Of a DNA stretch of 64,000 nt, positions 44,401-59,400 are shown piece by piece (within the stretch, counting starts at the first letter, position 1; the number at the start of each line of letters is the position of its first letter). Made by a program: the position numbers and the translations under genes. The stretch spans positions 1,605,001-1,669,000 of the forward strand of contig NC_062251.1 in assembly GCF_905475465.1 (NCBI RefSeq). Direction: 5' to 3'. This DNA comes from Pieris napi. Lineage: Eukaryota; Arthropoda; Insecta; Lepidoptera; Pieridae. The notes beneath the pieces were generated by a model. That model was not told where the DNA came from and did not search any database. It saw only the letters and a program-made list of their open reading frames with translations.

Positions 44401-47400
44401 TAATTAACTTTTTTTTATAAATATTAATTAAATGTTATTGCGCATGCGCAGTATCAATGCGCATAGTTCTCATAAATTATGCGCGGCCTATTTGAATTCG
44501 ATTCAAAGAGACAACACAACAATAACAGCAACAACAACAAAATCATCATCATCACCCGGTTTTTACTTTCCTTTATATTTTGTTATTTTATACAAACAAA
44601 ATGAACTCTTTCTTAACATCTAAAGTCGTATTTCTTGTACTTATCCCTTCTTTTAACATTCCTGATTAAATATATTGATTGAGAAAAATAGAAAAGGATT
44701 AGTCCCATGCAAACTATAGGTCTACCAGAATCTGATGGCAAAAAAAAGTTTAAAACTTAGCGATTTGCATGTGGCAACAAAAAAAATTTCATCTGTCATC
44801 TGAAATTTCGAGGAATTGTTTTTGGTTTGGCTTCAAATTTACTTTAAAAAGTGGTGAAAATGTCGAAAAAACCTCTTCGATCGCAAGCAAGAAATATTGT
44901 TTTCAATGTTTATCAAAGAATACTTGATCAACAAGGTGCAGAACATACACAATCATCGATATTGAGCCCATGTGCAAGTGTTGAGTGGTTAGTAGGAATG
45001 ACACGTCTTGATACTTTGGTTTATTGGATTTTCGTGTGTATTATATTATGTACTTATATAAACTTTGGTTTATTTCAGGGGTTTCTAATACTACCTTAAG
45101 ATGAATTGTTGCCGAAGGCTGATCTAATAAGGGCGTATTTAGTACGCCCGGTAAAAACAGGAAAGGTGGCAAAAAAAATAAACTTGGATAGATTTGATTT
45201 CGAATTGAAAAAAAACTAAATATCAGATAGATGAGATTTTTAAATCACACGGCCACGAAGTTTTGAGGCTCCCACCATATCATTGTACGTTAAACCCCAT
45301 AGAATTAATCTGGGGACTAATGAAACAAAAACTTGCGGGTAAAAACGTCAATAGACCTGCAAGTGATATAAAACTTTTAACAGAGAAATGATTTAAGAAG
45401 CTTACTCTCAAGTAGGGATCGATGAATGGCGAAAATCTTGTGAACATGTAATAAAAATTTAAAATCAGTTCATAGAACAAGATCAGTTAATTGAGATGCA
45501 GGAGGATAGGTTTATATTAAATACTGCGTCTTCTCCTTCATATAAAGACTTTTTTATGGATGTGCAGAATTTGGAACCATTTCTTGTTCAGTTCTAATAG
45601 CCTATAATTAATTAATAAACTCATGAACGGAGTAATTGGAGTTTTCATCTAAATTTCAAACCCCACATTCGGCACAGTAAAATTTTCAAATATTATCCTT
45701 GATCATTGGATAAATTTTTATATTTGCATGTATCACACACAATCAGCCGATATAAGGGAAATAAAGTATCAAAACGTTTTACTCCAATTTCCCCGGTATT
45801 GCTAGCGTCAATTTCTTTTTTCCCTTTTTGCCATCAGATCCTGGTAGACCTATATATATTTATATATTGATACAATATATTCTAGAACCAATTTCTTTTT
45901 CATTCTCAGTCAATATTTTTAATTATTAATTATTATTATGACAGCAAGTCAATTTGACAGACCTAGCGAACAGTCGCTGTCTGTCAAGCTGTTGGAGGCA
46001 GATAATGTGGCTGGCTTTTTTACATTAAGTATTTAAATTTGAGAAAATATACCTTTATTGATATTTTGCGTTTTAATTATTATCTAGCTATCAAACGATT
46101 TCTAAGAATTTTGTTCAAGGTTTCTAATTAGTAACTTATCCTCCTGGAACTAATAGATGATGATGATGATCATTTTGTTGTTGTTGCTGTTATTGTTGTG
46201 TTGTCTCTTTGGATCGAATTCAAATAGGCCGCGCATAAATTATGAGAACTATGAGAGCATTGATACAGCGCATGCGCAATAACATTTAATTAAGATTTAT
46301 AAAAAAAAGTTAATTATTATTAAATTACAGGATAATGAAAGCCGAACAGTTGTTTATTTTGAACGAAGAGTTATTGAATAGTTCTAAACTATTAGAAAAA
46401 AAAAAAAAATATCAAAATATAGTTCGTGCCAAATTGAGGGTAAATTTTTTTATAATTAAAAAAAAAATAAAAATAAGAACGAACAAAAAAAATGTTTGAT
46501 AGAACAATGAAGAACAGTTAACGAACAGTTGATAGAGCCAAAAAAAAGTGCAAAAAATTAATTTCCCCCCACCAACTTAAGGTTCCCAATTGTAACTGAG
46601 GTATAACTTTATATGTATAGTGCTTTTCATGAAAGAAGTCCCGCGGTGATTTTTGGAACTAAATTTGACAGGTCGGCAATGTTGTCATTCGTCGATGTTA
46701 TGAAGTTCGTTTGTTGTGGTAGATTTTTGTGAATTTTTAACTAGCTTAGTGCATTTTGAAGATTGATTACAATGCCAAAAGTTGTAAAAAGTTCGGCTCG
46801 AGAAATTATATTAGAGGTGAAAGAGTTCTGTGAAGCGGAACATAAGAATCAAGGTGTTTTTTTTTTTTTTTTTTTTTTTTCCTTTATGGCTCTGGCACGG
46901 TTTGTGCATTAGCCAGTGTCAAGTAGGTATAAGATTTTTATAAGTCGCTGTTTTAATTATTTACAGTTTATGAATAATAAAAAACGAAGGAAACTAATCG
47001 CGACATAACATAGATGATTGAAAACGCATTAAATTTACAACAAAATCAGAATAGTTACATAAGGGGAAAAATTAATCAAAATTATAGTTTAATGTTATTA
47101 TTTACAATAAATATACTTATAATACTATATACAAGGGGATTTAAATCTCGAAGAAGTAAAGAAATATTGGTAGGAAGGGGAACAGAGAGAGATACTAAAG
47201 AAGTGTATAAGGAAGAATGGTCATATTTAGGACAAGAAAAGAAAACATGATTCAGGTCAGAATAGCTCTCGCCACACTCACAGGCGGTACTAGTTACGAT
47301 ACCAAGTTTGTGCAAATGAACTGGAAGGCTGTTATGTCCCAGACGCATACGGATTATAGTAGAAGTGGTGGTTTTACCAAGCGACAATTTGGCAAACCAT

Positions 47401-50400
47401 GGCTTCCTGGGAACGGAAGACTGTATAGCATACAAGAAACGACCCTTAATCCGGCCTTTCTCTTCCCAACACATATTCCACGATTTGTGGAGATATATGC
47501 CGGGCAAAGCAGCAAGATCATGGCCAAAATTCTTGTACGGGTGTACGTCACCGGTCTCAGTAGCACTGTTAGCCAAACTGTCAGCTTTTACATTTCCAGA
47601 GATACCACAGTGACTAGGTATCCAACAGAATGAAACTAAATAGTTGTGTAATTGGCAGTGCAACAGCTTTCTCTTACATTCAAATATTACATGAAAAAAT
47701 GGGTTAAGTTTTAGTGAAAATTTTGCTAAGCTCTGTAAAGCACTTAAGGAATCGGTAAATATAGCGGTTTTATTGAGTTTGAAACACAACACATATTCAA
47801 GAGCTTTTAGTAGTCCAAAACATTCACCGGTAAAGACCGATGATTCCGGAGGTAATTTAATTTTCTGAACTATGTTGTATTGTTTGTGAAACACTCCAAC
47901 ACCAACACACCCATTGGAGTGTTTAGATGAATCTGTGTACATTTGATGCCAGTTAGGCCATTTGCTATTGACATTGCAATTAAAAATTGCATTGGCATTA
48001 AAATCAGATTTTTCAATGCCAAGAGAAAAGCAAATCTCTGGAGAAAGAAGAAGAGAATCATAAGAAGAGCTAAATAGAGGAAGTACATTAAAGGAATGAG
48101 TTGGGGCTTGTAATTGTTTGAATTTCAGGAAGCTTTTTAATAGACAAGGTATAGGTTTATGTGAAGAGGGTAATTTTAGAGAAAGAGACTCCAGTTTGGA
48201 GATGAGGGGATGATGGAACTGGACAATTCTAAAAATGAATCTATCTGACAGATATTGACGTCTTAAGTTTAATGGAGGATCACAACATTCTATTTGCAAA
48301 GCATTAACCGGGCTTGATTTCATGGCACCAGAAACAATCCTTAAAGCCCTAGACTGTATGAGGTCTAGTTTTCTAAAGCCAGCTACATTACCTGGATCTA
48401 AGAAAAAGGTCCCAAAATCCAGTACACTTCTAATAACAGCATTATACACCAACCTCAATGTGGCTGGGTGAGCACCCCACCAAACTCCACTGAGACATCT
48501 CAGCATGTTCAAGTGTCGCTCACATTTACTAACTACAAATTCGCAGTGTGGTTGACCTGTTAGTTTAGAATCAAGTATAACTCCTAAGAACTTTACTTGA
48601 TTATAAACGGGTAATATATGACGATCATATGTTATAGTAGGTGAGGGAGGAGTTCGGGATTTAGTGAAAAGTACAACGGAACTTTTTGAGGGAGACAGAT
48701 CTAGGCCATTTGCATCCATCCAGGATTTTAGCAAAGATAAAGAAGAGGAAACATGTTGTTCAGCAATACTTACACACATATCAGAGGCATAAATAACTAA
48801 GTCATCGGCATATTGTAATAAACTAACTGAATCTCCAATTGAATCTTCTAGGTCATATGTATAAATATTGTACAATAAAGGGCTCAGAACAGACCCTTGT
48901 GGCAAGCCCCTCCATACCAACCTACTAGGCATATAAGGGCCGCCAACATCTAAAATAATTTTCCTCTCCGAAAGAAGATTTACAATGAAATTAGTTAAAA
49001 AATAAGGAACCTTTAATTTATTTAATTTACTTTTAAGAATATGTAACAAAACGTTATCATAAGCCGAATTAATATCCAAGAAAGCAGCGACTACTGACTT
49101 TTTATCTGTGAAAGCATTACGAATGTCCGTAACTAATATGCCTAAATTGTCACATACACTTTTACCTTTTCGAAATCCAAACTGAGTTGGGGACAGATAT
49201 TCGTTATTTTCTATATACCATTCAAGCCGATTTTTAATTAAATGTTCAACAACTTTTGTTATCACCGATGACAAGACAATCGGACGATATGATTTAATAT
49301 CAGATCGTACCTTAGACGGTTTTAAAAATGGCAGCACTATTTGACTTCGCCAAGATGGCGGTATGTCATTTGTCAATAGAACTTTATTTATTAAATTTAA
49401 AAAGAAATTTAATCCATTTTCACCAAGGTGAGACAGAAATGAATATGGGATCCCATCTTCCCCAGGTGCACTGTCACTGACGTAATTTAATACACCTTTT
49501 AATTCCACTAACGTGAAAGGTAGATTTAGAGAGGAAGGGGCGGCATCAGAGTTATTTTGTTTAGAAGAGTGGATAAAATCTCTAAGTGGAGCAGAAGGAG
49601 GAGCCAAGCGATCAAGGAATTGATCAGCTAACTCTATAGGAAGTAACGACGTGTTAGAAGGATTGACAGCTGACCTAAATCTTTTGATATTTCGCCAAAT
49701 GACAGTTGAATGTGTTCCAGGTGATAAGGTGCTACAATATTTCCTCCACCCCTCAGATTTCTTTTTTTTAAATAGCTTTTTAACTTCTTTCATCACAGTC
49801 ATTAAGGTCTCGTAGTTTTCCATAGACATATCATTGCGATAATTATGCTCAGCTGCCTTGCGTTTTTTAATACTTGTGGTACACTCTTCATCCCACCATG
49901 GTGGAGATGGCAACTTATTACTACGCAGCTTTTTCTTTGGAAAAACATTATCAGCTGATTCTAATAAAACAGTTTTGAAATAATTACTATCTGTGACATT
50001 AATTTCTGAGCAAGTATTAATTTTCTCTTCTACTAATAAAGTGTATTGACTCCATTTAGAGTCAATGATTTTGTGTTTGAGGCGAGAGTTATGAATAAAC
50101 ATGTTACTATTTTTTTTACAGGGAAATGAAATGATTATTGGATAATGATCACTATTGTAAGATGAACACAAAGTAGACCAAGATAGAGAAGATGCTAAAT
50201 TGGGAGTACAAATGGACAGGTCAATGGCACTAATTGCTTCACCAGGTTTTGTGAGGCGAGTAGGAGAACCCGAGTTTAAAATGCACAGGTTATACATGTC
50301 TAAGATATCCAATAATGCATACCCATAACTATTAGAAACCGAGCTACCCCAAGATGTGTGATGAGAGTTAAAATCACCCAGAATCATGAAAGGCTGAGGA

Positions 50401-53400
50401 AGCACTGAAATTAAGTTTTTAATTTCATTGAAAATTTGCAAGGAGGGGTGAGGGACATAGATAGAGACAAAACAGATATCATCAACAATAGCTGCAATAA
50501 TAGAAAAGCTGTCACTATGTGAAGGAAGAGGGAAGGAAGAAAAGGTGCTAGAGTTTCTGATGAGCAGGCATACACCACCATACCCATCAGCCCTGTCTTC
50601 TCTTAAGCATAAATAACCAGGGATTTTAAATACATGATCTGGCTTTAACCAGGTTTCAGATAGAGAAAAAATAAAAGGATTAAAAGTATTTATAATATGT
50701 ATAATTTCATGTTTTTTGTTAATTATACTGCGGCAGTTCCATTGAACTAGCCTGTCCATGTTGGCCATTATTAATATGAGTGTAGGTATGAATTAAATTA
50801 GCAGCGTGGGACGGTATAGATAAATTGGGTTGTGAAAGTAATTTGATTAATGTAGTAATTAGCTCTGCTATTGTCTGTGAGTTTACATTAGAGGATGATG
50901 GATATGCACAACCATTAGATGGCTCTGGCATATTATAGTCTCGTACAAGAGACTCATGTGCAACATGATCGTAACCTTTACTTTGTTGAGGAGGGGTTCT
51001 AGGTTTAGTAAAAAAAGTTTTTTTGTAAGATAGTGTACGTGGAGGTGGTGAACCAGGCAAAACTGTATTTCCACCAGGAAGAGATTTATTTGGGATAGAG
51101 GATACTATATCTGCAAATGACTTAGATACGGGGGGATGTAGTTTTGATGCTTCAACATAGGACAGGCTATTCTCTGCCATTGATAGTTTAATGTTGGTTT
51201 GTCTCACATACTCTGGGCACTTTTTGCTTGAAGCAAAGTGCAGCCCAGAGCATGAGCAGCAAGAACCGTGGTCTTCCTCCACATTACAAGTATTTCCAGT
51301 GTGGCCCTGACCACACTTGTAACACCTAGGCTTTGATCTGCATTGGACCTTAGTGTGCCCAAAGCGGCAGCAATTAAAACATTGAATAGTCGGATATATA
51401 TATAAATTAACGGGCATAGAGTTGTAACACATAAATACACGTTTAGGCAAAACTTGTCCATCAAATGTAAACACAACTGTTTGCGAAGGTTTCCATGTAG
51501 GTGTGTTGTTTACCATGACTTTATAGTTAAGTCGCCTGAGTTTCAGAATTTCTCCACACCCAATGGGTACGTTAGTGTTCTCCATAATATCCTCAGGAGA
51601 CCACTCGGTTGGGACTCCCTTAACTAAACCCATCCTTGTAATATTAAAAGTTGGGATAAAAGCCTTCATGTTGTTAGCAGGTAAGCAGTTTGAAGTGATA
51701 AAGCTGTTAGCGTCTGTGTAATTATGAAAAGATAGTGTCATTTTATTTCTACCAATACGTTTTAAGCTTCCATTTACAATATTTTTAAAAAGATAATTTT
51801 TTAAAAATCTGCCAAACACAACTGGGTGTAAAGTTGTACTATCATTATCATCACGTTGTATTTTCTGCACATGTACCACAAACGGGCCATGGTCATTGGC
51901 ATCATAACTAGCCCTACCAATTTGTGTGGGGGTTTTAGGAGAATTGCTGGTGGGAGGAACAGGCATTGAAGTAGTATCAGTGCAAGGAATAGCAGGCAAA
52001 TTAACAGTGCTCTCAGGAAATACATCTTTACATTGACAGTCTGAGTGTTTACTACTTTCAGTACTACTTTTTCGTTTTTTTTTGTTACAATGCTTACAAA
52101 CTTTGTGGAGATGGCTGCGCTTCAGCTTCCTTTTAGAAACCAAAGAGCAGTCAGAATCCATACCGGATTCATTAGAAATCGTGATAAATGCAACCGCGGG
52201 GGGCGCTGTGCCCCCCGGGTCCGGAGGCTCGTTCATAAAAATCCGAAAAGCTTACCCCAACTCGAAGAAAGTAGAAGAAAATATAAATAATAATACAAAC
52301 TACAAATATATACAAGTTTGAACTATTCTGATCACCTAATTGATTAAAAATATTATTTTACAACAAATTCAAACAAAAACCGCGTCCGCCAAATTCGAAG
52401 GTTTCCCGCGTTTTTTCCAAGGTGTTTTAATACCACTAAACAATGTTCGGAAGAGAGTTGCCGCCATAACAGGTACTTTTTAGAGTTGCCATTTAATAAT
52501 TTTTTGCTGTATTGATGGGACTTTTATGATATAAATTCGTTTTTGCGACAAAATTGAACAAATACATAACGTGATGAAACTATATAATTTCATCATAAAC
52601 TTAAAGTTACTACTAATTTTTAACTGTTCATAATTTAATTGCAGGTGTGTCAAAGAAAACTGTAACAAAAATTACAAACGAAGGTATAACAGCGGCGTGT
52701 ATTTCGAAAAAAATTGTAACCCATCAATTATGCATTAAAACTCTGAATAAAAACTGTGCGTGTACTAGTGTTAGTGTACACACGTTAGAAGTGAAACTTC
52801 TTTATGACCTTATTTTTCGAAAAATTATCTATATGCAACTAACTTTACAGAAAATGGTTAAATAAAGTTAAATTAGATAAAGTTTAACAAAAGGCTTTTA
52901 ATATCACAGACTTGAATACAAATAATACAATTATTTCATTTTACCTTATTACCACTAAGATTATTACAGAATTTCATAAATTGTAATATAATTTTTAGTA
53001 TCATTGTTATAGTTATTATAAATTTTTGTTATTAATGGTTTAGAATCTCTTCGAATCAACCGTGGTAGGGACGAGAAAAAGACGCGCGTAACGGTCAAAT
53101 GTGACGCGTAACCGAAACATGTGACGCGTAACCGAAAAATGTTACACTAAATTTTTTTACAACCCCGATAAAGAAGTTTCACTTCAAATATTGTATTGCT
53201 TTTTTTTACCCTATTTTCTCATCTTTTCCCTGTAAGTAGGTAGAACACCGCTAATATAGGTAAATAAAAATATAATTTTTACATAACATAAATATTGTTT
53301 CATCGAAGTATGCAGAAAATAGTATTATTGGATAAATTACATCTGCTAAATGTAAATAAAATAGGTAAATTTTTTACTCATAAATGGCAACATTACGTCA

Positions 53401-56400
53401 TGCGATTGCAGCGCCGCGTCTGGGGGACTTCTTTCATGAAAAGGACTATAATAACTCTCTAAATCAAATATCATGTGTCAAGTGTCAACGGCAATGGTGA
53501 TTGGTGAATCGTGATTCGAACCGCGATGACAGTTAACGTTTCACAATGACGTGGAGTAGTTGTTAGCGATTTGTATTTTATCTCATATTTAAATAATTAC
53601 AAATGATTAATGTAAAATAAGCAGTGGAAATTGTTTTTACAATCAATTATACCTTTATTGATATTTTGCGTTTTAATTATTATCTAGCTATCAAACGATT
53701 TCTAAGAATTTTGTTCAAGGTTTCTAATTAGTAACTTATAATAATATACAACTATCAACATGATTGAGATAACTGATACACAAAGTAAGTAATTGAGCCT
53801 TTTTAACCTATCACTATGCCAAAGGATTTTTTGTGTATTTAAGTGTTAATTTATTAGTAAACTTATGCAATGACATGTTTGAAATAGATATCGATAAGTT
53901 AAATATATTTTAATAGTTAATGTCATTAATGTATGTTATGAAAACCATTTAAATTCAGTGTTACCCAAGTCACTGTTAAGCTTTGATTTATAATATATTA
54001 CAACGGACTACCAACAAACTACATATAGAAAAATATGTATTTGAATTAAAAAGAAATAGAGCCCTTATAATGAAACAAAGCTTATTTCTGGATTCACCAA
54101 TCCAAATCTGTAAATTGAGTTTTTAAATTATGTATGATAGTTTTACTTTATTTTGTGTTTCCTTCTGAGCCTCACATGATTAGTGATGACTTGGTAAATC
54201 TTATTTATTTTATACACTAGGAATATACATATGTAAGCCTTCTGTAATATTTTTTTTTGCAATTACAGAGATAGGCGTTGGCCTGGCTGGGTTTGGAATG
54301 ACATTTCTGTTCCTTGGAGTATTATTATTATTTGATAAGGGGCTTCTGGCTATTGGAAATGTTAGTATGCAATTCACATTATTGAGGTTTTTTAAGTCAA
54401 ATGTTCTCTGATGATCATTCACGTCATAATAATGGATTGAACCATAAATTCATCACTTTTAATTTGTTGTGCCTGTCATTTTTTAACCTAACCAGACCTA
54501 ACTATTAGTATATTTTTTTTTTATTTTACAAAATTATGTCCTCAATCATCCTTTAATTATCTAGTTTCTTGGAGACCCCTCTCCAGCCCTTATAATGTTG
54601 GATTCTTTAACCTGCTACAAATAATAATTGTTAATATATTAGACAAAAGCTATACCTACTTATTTGGTGTTTTTTTTTTTTACTTTTACAACTTATTGTA
54701 ATTTTTTCAGATTTTATTTATAAGTGGTCTTGCATGTGTTATTGGACTACAAAGGACGTTTTTCTTCTTCTTCCAAAGGCATAAGATTAAAGCTTCTGTT
54801 GCTTTCTTTGGGGGAATAACAGTTGTTTTGCTGGGATGGCCAGTGTTTGGCATGATTGCTGAAATATACGGGTTTTTATTACTATTTAGGTAAGCATGAT
54901 TGAATTTATAATCTATTGTCTAAATGGAAATTGATTGAATGGTTCTATGTAAAATTATTTCTATTATACAGTAGAACCTCGATAACGTAAACCTCGGTAA
55001 CATAAAAACCTCTGTTACTTCAAAAAATACTATGTTCCCTTCCCATCAGAGCCCAAAACCTCTATAACTTAAAATACGCAACCTCTATAACTTAAATAAA
55101 TAATCTCTGTATAGGCCCTCAGTAACTAAAAAAAATGTTTCCACAACCTCTATAACATAAAATTGTTTGTGAAGGAGTCATTTTGAAAGAGTGTCAAAAC
55201 AAATGGTTTCGGTATTTATTGCTTGCACGTGTTTACTGATGTATTTTTAACGTAAACAATACATTACCTATTGTTTGCTTTATCTAAATTCTTCAAAGCT
55301 TTGCGGCGGTTAGCTTTGTGACAACGACTTACTTGCATCATAAGTTAATGTGTTAATGTATTCTCCTCTCTATTTGTCATTGAAAATCAAATCGATTTAG
55401 AAACAGTGAATTTTTTAAACAAAAGAAAATCACAGATTTTTTTAAGTAGACTAAACCTTTAGTTGTTGTTTTATTTTTATGTAATGTAAGTAATGTGAAT
55501 AAATTTGATTACATATTTAATTTTCCATCCTTCTGATGCATTCAAGTAAAAATGGGAGCAAGGGTACATAGAAACATGTACATACCTCTATATTAACCTT
55601 TACCTAACATAGAACCTTGATAACTTAAAACCTCTATAACGTAAAATATTTTGTGTTTCCCTTGGACTTTATCTTATCGAGGTTCTACTGTATATGTCGC
55701 AGCCAACTAGTAGCCGTTCAATTAATAGCCTAGCCTTTTAACTAAATGGCGCAGTTTAACTTGCAGCCTAAAATATATTCAGCCGTAGCGTAACATTTCA
55801 TAAACTGGCTGGCTAATGCTTAGGCCATTTGTACGCTAGAGTTATTATTTGGCAGAAATAAAAAAAAACACATGAAATAAAAAATATTTCTTTTAAAATT
55901 AAATAGCTAAAACTAATGTTGACAGAGACATTCTGTTAACATGGAACTAATGTTGTTTACTGATAAAGTATAGGTGTTGTGGAACAGTGACTATAAATAA
56001 AAACACAAAGAACATTAAAAACAACACATAAATAATAATTGTTTGTCTGTATTTATTTCATCGTTTGTTAAGAATTTTTATTGTATGTTTTCAGGGGTTT
56101 CCTACCAGCCGCAGTCAACTTCCTCAGAATGGTGCCAGTTGTTGGTTCACTACTTAGCCTACCGATCATAGGAGGGGTAATGTTTTTAAGCTAGTTCTGT
56201 CTATTTGCATATAAATTTAATATAATACAGGAAGAATTTAGCAATTGTTTTTTGTTGTACGCTATGGCGGATAACTCTCAATAGCGCTAAGTTTCGAAGA
56301 AAGTGGTATTTAAACACGCCCTGGGATGAGGAAAGTCATTCTAAAACAATGACAAAAACCCGCAATGAAGTGTCAAGAGTTAATTCTCATTAGTCCCAGC

Positions 56401-59400
56401 TGAAGTCAGTTTTTAAATTTGTTTTATTATTTTAACAACTGTTTTTTTTACAGATTGTTGACCGGATAGCAGGTGACAACGGCAGAAATATGGTATGATA
56501 ATGTTGCCATACCGGAAAGACTATTGTGAATGTGTGAATGCGTTTGTAAAATATACTTTTTAATGTGTATATGTTTTTAATTTTGGAGGATTAAATAGTT
56601 TACTTTAAATATTTTGTTGTAAGAATTTACCCGTTACATTAAAAAAAAATCATTCTTGCCCTATTAAACTGAAAACAAATATTGTTTTGGTGAATATTGA
56701 ATTCCATCTTATATGCCAGTAAATTTATTATAGACATATAGCAAGCTTTAGATGTATGAAAATTACCTACCCTGAAATTACCTAATATGTTTTGTTGATA
56801 TACTAAAAATGAGATTTAGAATGCTGACTATATCAAAATACAGTACATTTTTACGTATGGGAGTCCAATAGCGCTATATATAACTAATACCTTATTGTGG
56901 ATAAGCAGACAGAAAAAGATGGGTTAACCTTTTAAGAAGGACTTCATGTAACGGTGCAAAGTGATTTAAATAATTGACAGATAGTCAACATAACAAATGT
57001 TTTGAGTTTACAATACTTGAAAATAGATGTCGTGGATGTCAGGTTAGCTAAAGCTGACCGTAAAAAGCGCCTTTACACATGAAATGTTGTCTAATTTTAC
57101 AGGTTAATAAGGTTGAAATATTATTTATGGTTTTAGAATCTTTAATTTCTGTTACTTCTTTAAATTTACACGGTAACATTTATTAACAGTTACACATCAC
57201 AAAAAAGAAAACAAACTAAAATAATAAGAAACAACAACAAATCTATAATTTATTGACAGTAATAAAGCCAAACGTCTCTTAAAGGCGCCAACTTGGTTGT
57301 CAGTTGTCACTTATAATAGACGCAGGCAGGCTATTCAATATGGCGCCCACTCAAACATCGGCACTTTTGCCGTAATTTGTGCGAATTTTTGGCAATGCTC
57401 GTCTAGTGACCTAACTATTAATGTTATTTAACATTTTATTATTTATGGTTTATTATTTAATTACATAAAGTTTTCGTATTTGCGTCCCCATCTGTTTAGC
57501 ATTAGTTAACTTGACACATATCTGCGCGGCATCTGTTTTCGATTATAGGAACTAATCCTTGTTTGGCGCTCTGTTAATTATTTTATCGAACATCAGATTG
57601 TATTAAAGAAAAAATATTTTTTAAAAAGAATTTAGCGTATTTTGAAGATTTATTATAAAATAAATGTGTTTTAGGATGGAGGTCTTTAGTTCCTGTTGAA
57701 GATTGGAATAAAAATTAAATGAATATTTTTGTTTTATTTATTAATATTTGATTAATACAATCAGATAAAATTTATTAAGGAGGCAACATGCCTTATAAAG
57801 CGATCTATTTCAGGCAACCGTATTAAAGGAAAAGAAACACTAACGGCTCATGCCCACGACCCGATTTTTCGCCGGGCCTAGCTCCTAGAAAAATTGATGA
57901 GAGTGAAATTTAACGATGCGCGCGCAACGTAACACAAAATTAATAGAATGAAGTTGCCCACGGAAGATGCTACGGCATTAGACGTAATTTAAAAACAACA
58001 TTCGAATAATAATAGAATTTATGTTACACTTAATGTAAGAGGATAATAATAAATATTTATTTATTTAATTTTTCAAATGTAAACTGAACTTTATTGACTA
58101 TAATGACTCCTTTTCCAGTCTTTGATTATTTAATTGTAATTATTTGCATGCAATCAAAAACTATTTTTAATAATGCCAAAGAAGTATAACTTACGCGCGT
58201 ACATAAGTACACGCACCCTTTTTTATGATAAATGTAAAACGTTTCATAATAACAAACGTTTTTTTGGGGTTTTCAAAAACAATTCCCATTCCTATAGTCT
58301 ATGGAAGAAGGATGATATACTGCTCCTCCTTAAAGGCAGGATCCTCGAGCAGTCTGACAGGCTCGAAGTGGAGAAATTGTAGGTACATATGCTTAGTTGG
58401 AAATACTTTGTTAAAGTTTTAAAGAAATCTAGTAGCTGGTTTTATTTGGCGTTTCTTACTATCAAGAAGTTAGAAGAGATGAAGAAAAACTTCGTTTCAA
58501 AGAAATCTGGTAACGTTCCTTCCTATCAAATTGCGTTTCCGCTTGAACAGAAATTAGTGATTTAGTTTTAAGAGCGCAATATATTTATTTATTCACAAAA
58601 ATAGATACATCCTTACAGTACTAAGCCAATACGTTTTATTGATTACTTAGGTTTTTATTCCGATAAAACGAATAGTCTAAGATAGCATAGCAAAATGTTT
58701 CTTGTATTGATATGTACTAAGGTCGGCTAAGTAAAATCATATTAAGGCGAAACGAAGTTCGCGAAACGTAGTTATCAATAAAGATCGATTCAAATCAAAT
58801 ATATATCAAGTAATTAGAATCTTCTTAACCTACTTAGGGATTATAATAATAAAAAATTGATTAATAGAAAATTAAAACAAATTTAAAAAGTTTGGTCCAT
58901 GTACCAGTATATTGCTGGGATTTCCTCGCTGTATTGCGATACTTATTCGTTGTGGAAAGCATTAGCTCTGGGGTCACAGGTCGTATCAGGCGCAAACAGA
59001 ACTCTCTAATTAGCTTCATTGTCCTGATGAAATAACCGGCATCACAGGTTATTTGGACTGGATGGAATGGACTGTGAATAGATAACTATATGATCGGATG
59101 AGACCTAAGAACCTAACAACTGAATATAATATTTCACAATTTGACGATATCACTTCGATAGATTATAATCTACCGAATAATACGTTAAGTTGTAAGCAGT
59201 ATGTTGAGTTCACAATCTGTCGACAGTTTATAATCTCGCGAGATAGATTACAATCTAACGGTTTTTACAATTTTACGTTGACATAAGCGCAGAGGAATCA
59301 GTCACCCACGTAGTCCTGGAATGCTTGGCTGAAAAAATTCCTCAGAGCAATGAGGTCGCTCCGTTAAGCCTGTGAAGTGCCCGAAGATTTCTGTGCTTCT